From positions 1-6,671 of the forward strand of contig JBKPDL010000111.1 of NCBI GenBank assembly GCA_046727855.1: DNA of 6,671 nt, written 5' to 3'. Below the pieces are notes generated by a model. That model had not been told where the DNA came from and made no database searches. It was given only the letters and a program-made list of their open reading frames with translations. This DNA comes from DASPWV01 sp046727855 (GTDB taxonomy: Bacteria > Acidobacteriota > Vicinamibacteria > Vicinamibacterales > UBA2999). Numbering within the stretch: the first letter of the stretch is position 1; every line of letters starts with the position of its first letter. Below are positions 5,238-6,671 of the stretch, in pieces. The translations under genes and the position numbers were made by a program.

Positions 5238-6671
5238 ATGATCCGGACAGGCGCGCAAATTCTCTGGGAATCGCTCGTTCGCGAGGGGGTCACCGACGTC
5301 TTCGGCTATCCCGGCGGCGCCATTCTGCCCGCCTACGACGCGCTTCTCGAATATCCCATTCGCCACGTCCTGGTGCGTCACGAGCAAGGCGCCACGCATA
5401 TGGCGGACGGCTTTGCGCGCGCCAGCGGGCGCGTCGGCGTGGCGATTGCCACCTCTGGACCGGGCGCGACCAACATGGTCACCGGCATCGCCACGGCGAT
5501 GATGGATTCCTCACCTATCGTGTGCATTACCGGGCAAGTTGGGAGCAAGCTCATTGGCTCCGACGCGTTCCAGGAAACCGACATCACCGGCGTCACGCTG
5601 CCGATTACGAAGCACAACTACCTCGTCACGCGCGCTGAGGACGTGGCGCCGGCCGTGCGCGAAGCGTTTCATGTTGCACGCTCCGGCCGTCCCGGACCCG
5701 TGCTGATCGACATCACGAAAGACGCGCAGCAGGCGAAAACCGAATTCGATTGGGACGCGGCCGCACCGCGACGCGAGCTCCGCCACCGCGTTCCGCAACT
5801 GGATCACGACGCGTTGCAACGCGCCGCGGATCTCATTGCCTCGGCCAAGCGTCCGCTCATCCTCGCCGGCCACGGCATCATGCTCGCGGACGCAGTGAGC
5901 ATCGTCCGCTCGTTCGCGGAACACGCCGACATCCCGATCGCCATGACGCTGCTCGGCATCGGCGGCTTTCCAGCTTCGCACCCGCTCAATCTCGGGATGA
6001 TGGGGATGCACGGCGAGGCGTGGGTCAACGCCGCCATTCAGGAGGCCGACCTGCTGCTTGCGTTCGGCATGCGCTTCGACGATCGCGTGACCGGCAATCT
6101 GAAAACCTACGCGATCAACGCGAAGAAGATTCATATCGATATCGATCCGGCCGAGATCGGCAAGAACGTCAAGACCGATGTCGGCATCGTCGCCGACCTC
6201 GCCGAAGCCGTCGCGGCGCTGCAACCGCTGGTGGCTCGCGGTAATCACAGCGGCTGGCGTCGATGGATCGACGAACACAAAGGCGACGCCGCGGTGCGCG
6301 ACATCAAGAACCTTCCGGACGATGGCCACCTCTACGCCGCGCATGTCGTGCACGATTTGTGGCGCGCGACCGACGGCAACGCGCTGGTGGTGACCGACGT
6401 CGGCCAGCACCAGATGTGGGAAGCGCAGTACTACCATCACGAGCAGCCACGCTCGCTCATCACGTCGGGTGGACTTGGCACGATGGGATTTGCCCTGCCG
6501 GCCGCAATCGGCGCCAAGATCGCGCGCCCCGAGGCGGAAGTGTGGGCCGTGGTCGGCGACGGCGGATTCCAGATGACCATGGCCGAGCTCGCGACGGTGG
6601 CGCAGGAGCGGCTGGACATCAACGTCGCGATCATCAACAACCACTACCTTGGCATGGTGCGCCAGTGGCAG
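5238..6671 (+). CDS. ilvB: Acetolactate synthase (acetohydroxyacid synthase) large subunit, 3' end outside window
   Basis: This is the ThDP-, FAD- and Mg-dependent catalytic subunit that condenses two pyruvates to acetolactate, or pyruvate with 2-oxobutyrate, in the first common step of valine, leucine and isoleucine synthesis. The 478 visible residues are open to the window edge; the family is usually about 560-600, so roughly 90 are missing. VFGYPGGA lies near 20-27. The catalytic Glu49 sits in RHEQGATHMADGFAR, and DAFQE includes Phe111 and Gln112. RFDDRVTG (279-286) is the signature of the anabolic FAD-containing enzymes rather than catabolic ALS. The ThDP/metal motif runs from GDGG (440-443) to NN (467-468), and LGMVRQWQ closes the window with the specificity Trp477. 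The ATG at 5238 fits family N-termini (MxxGAQIL), but its AGG is only 3 bases upstream. A GTG at 5217 would add 7 residues. A regulatory subunit gene, ilvN, would be expected downstream. Confidence 0.95.
   Translation, partial: MIRTGAQILWESLVREGVTDVFGYPGGAILPAYDALLEYPIRHVLVRHEQGATHMADGFARASGRVGVAIATSGPGATNMVTGIATAMMDSSPIVCITGQVGSKLIGSDAFQETDITGVTLPITKHNYLVTRAEDVAPAVREAFHVARSGRPGPVLIDITKDAQQAKTEFDWDAAAPRRELRHRVPQLDHDALQRAADLIASAKRPLILAGHGIMLADAVSIVRSFAEHADIPIAMTLLGIGGFPASHPLNLGMMGMHGEAWVNAAIQEADLLLAFGMRFDDRVTGNLKTYAINAKKIHIDIDPAEIGKNVKTDVGIVADLAEAVAALQPLVARGNHSGWRRWIDEHKGDAAVRDIKNLPDDGHLYAAHVVHDLWRATDGNALVVTDVGQHQMWEAQYYHHEQPRSLITSGGLGTMGFALPAAIGAKIARPEAEVWAVVGDGGFQMTMAELATVAQERLDINVAIINNHYLGMVRQWQ

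Noticed and set aside
5511..6644. A 377-codon open frame on the - strand, antisense to ilvB
   Set aside because: It is His- and Arg-rich shadow sequence. The + strand carries every acetolactate synthase motif.

Overview
This is a GC-rich (roughly 60-65% by eye) bacterial chromosomal segment carrying four protein genes, the last cut by the window edge. The genes are a PpiD/SurA-type periplasmic peptidyl-prolyl isomerase (254-2182, +), a long-form SppA signal peptide peptidase (2364-4133, -), a monofunctional prephenate dehydratase with an ACT domain (4264-5127, +) and the large subunit of anabolic acetolactate synthase (5238 to the window end, +). The short basic N-terminus before the PpiD-like membrane anchor, the GC content and the gene mix suggest Acidobacteriota, perhaps Vicinamibacteria. 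That placement is an inference from memory of such proteins and could not be checked here.

Layout. Positions 1-253 hold no supported gene. They contain a triloop hairpin, a 15-bp perfect inverted repeat with a 32-nt centre, a short direct repeat and a candidate promoter with a flanking dyad, leading into the isomerase gene. The isomerase and SppA genes converge. The whole 181-bp gap between their stop codons is filled by AT-rich heptamer repeats: four TTCAAAG units facing eight CTTTGAA units. SppA and prephenate dehydratase diverge from a 130-bp control region (4134-4263) with palindromes, a TTGACA box and a hairpin abutting the pheA ribosome binding site. A 110-bp AT-rich leader separates pheA from ilvB.

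How the genes relate. The first two belong to envelope protein quality control: one folds exported proteins at the inner membrane, the other degrades cleaved signal peptides and membrane protein fragments. The last two belong to amino-acid biosynthesis, one for phenylalanine and one for valine, leucine and isoleucine. They may be co-transcribed, but the 110-bp AT-rich gap also permits a separate ilvB promoter.

Novelty. I see no undescribed multi-gene system. All four genes fit known families with their key residues present. The least ordinary parts are non-coding: the opposed heptamer arrays between the convergent genes, and the 62-bp inverted repeat near the left edge.
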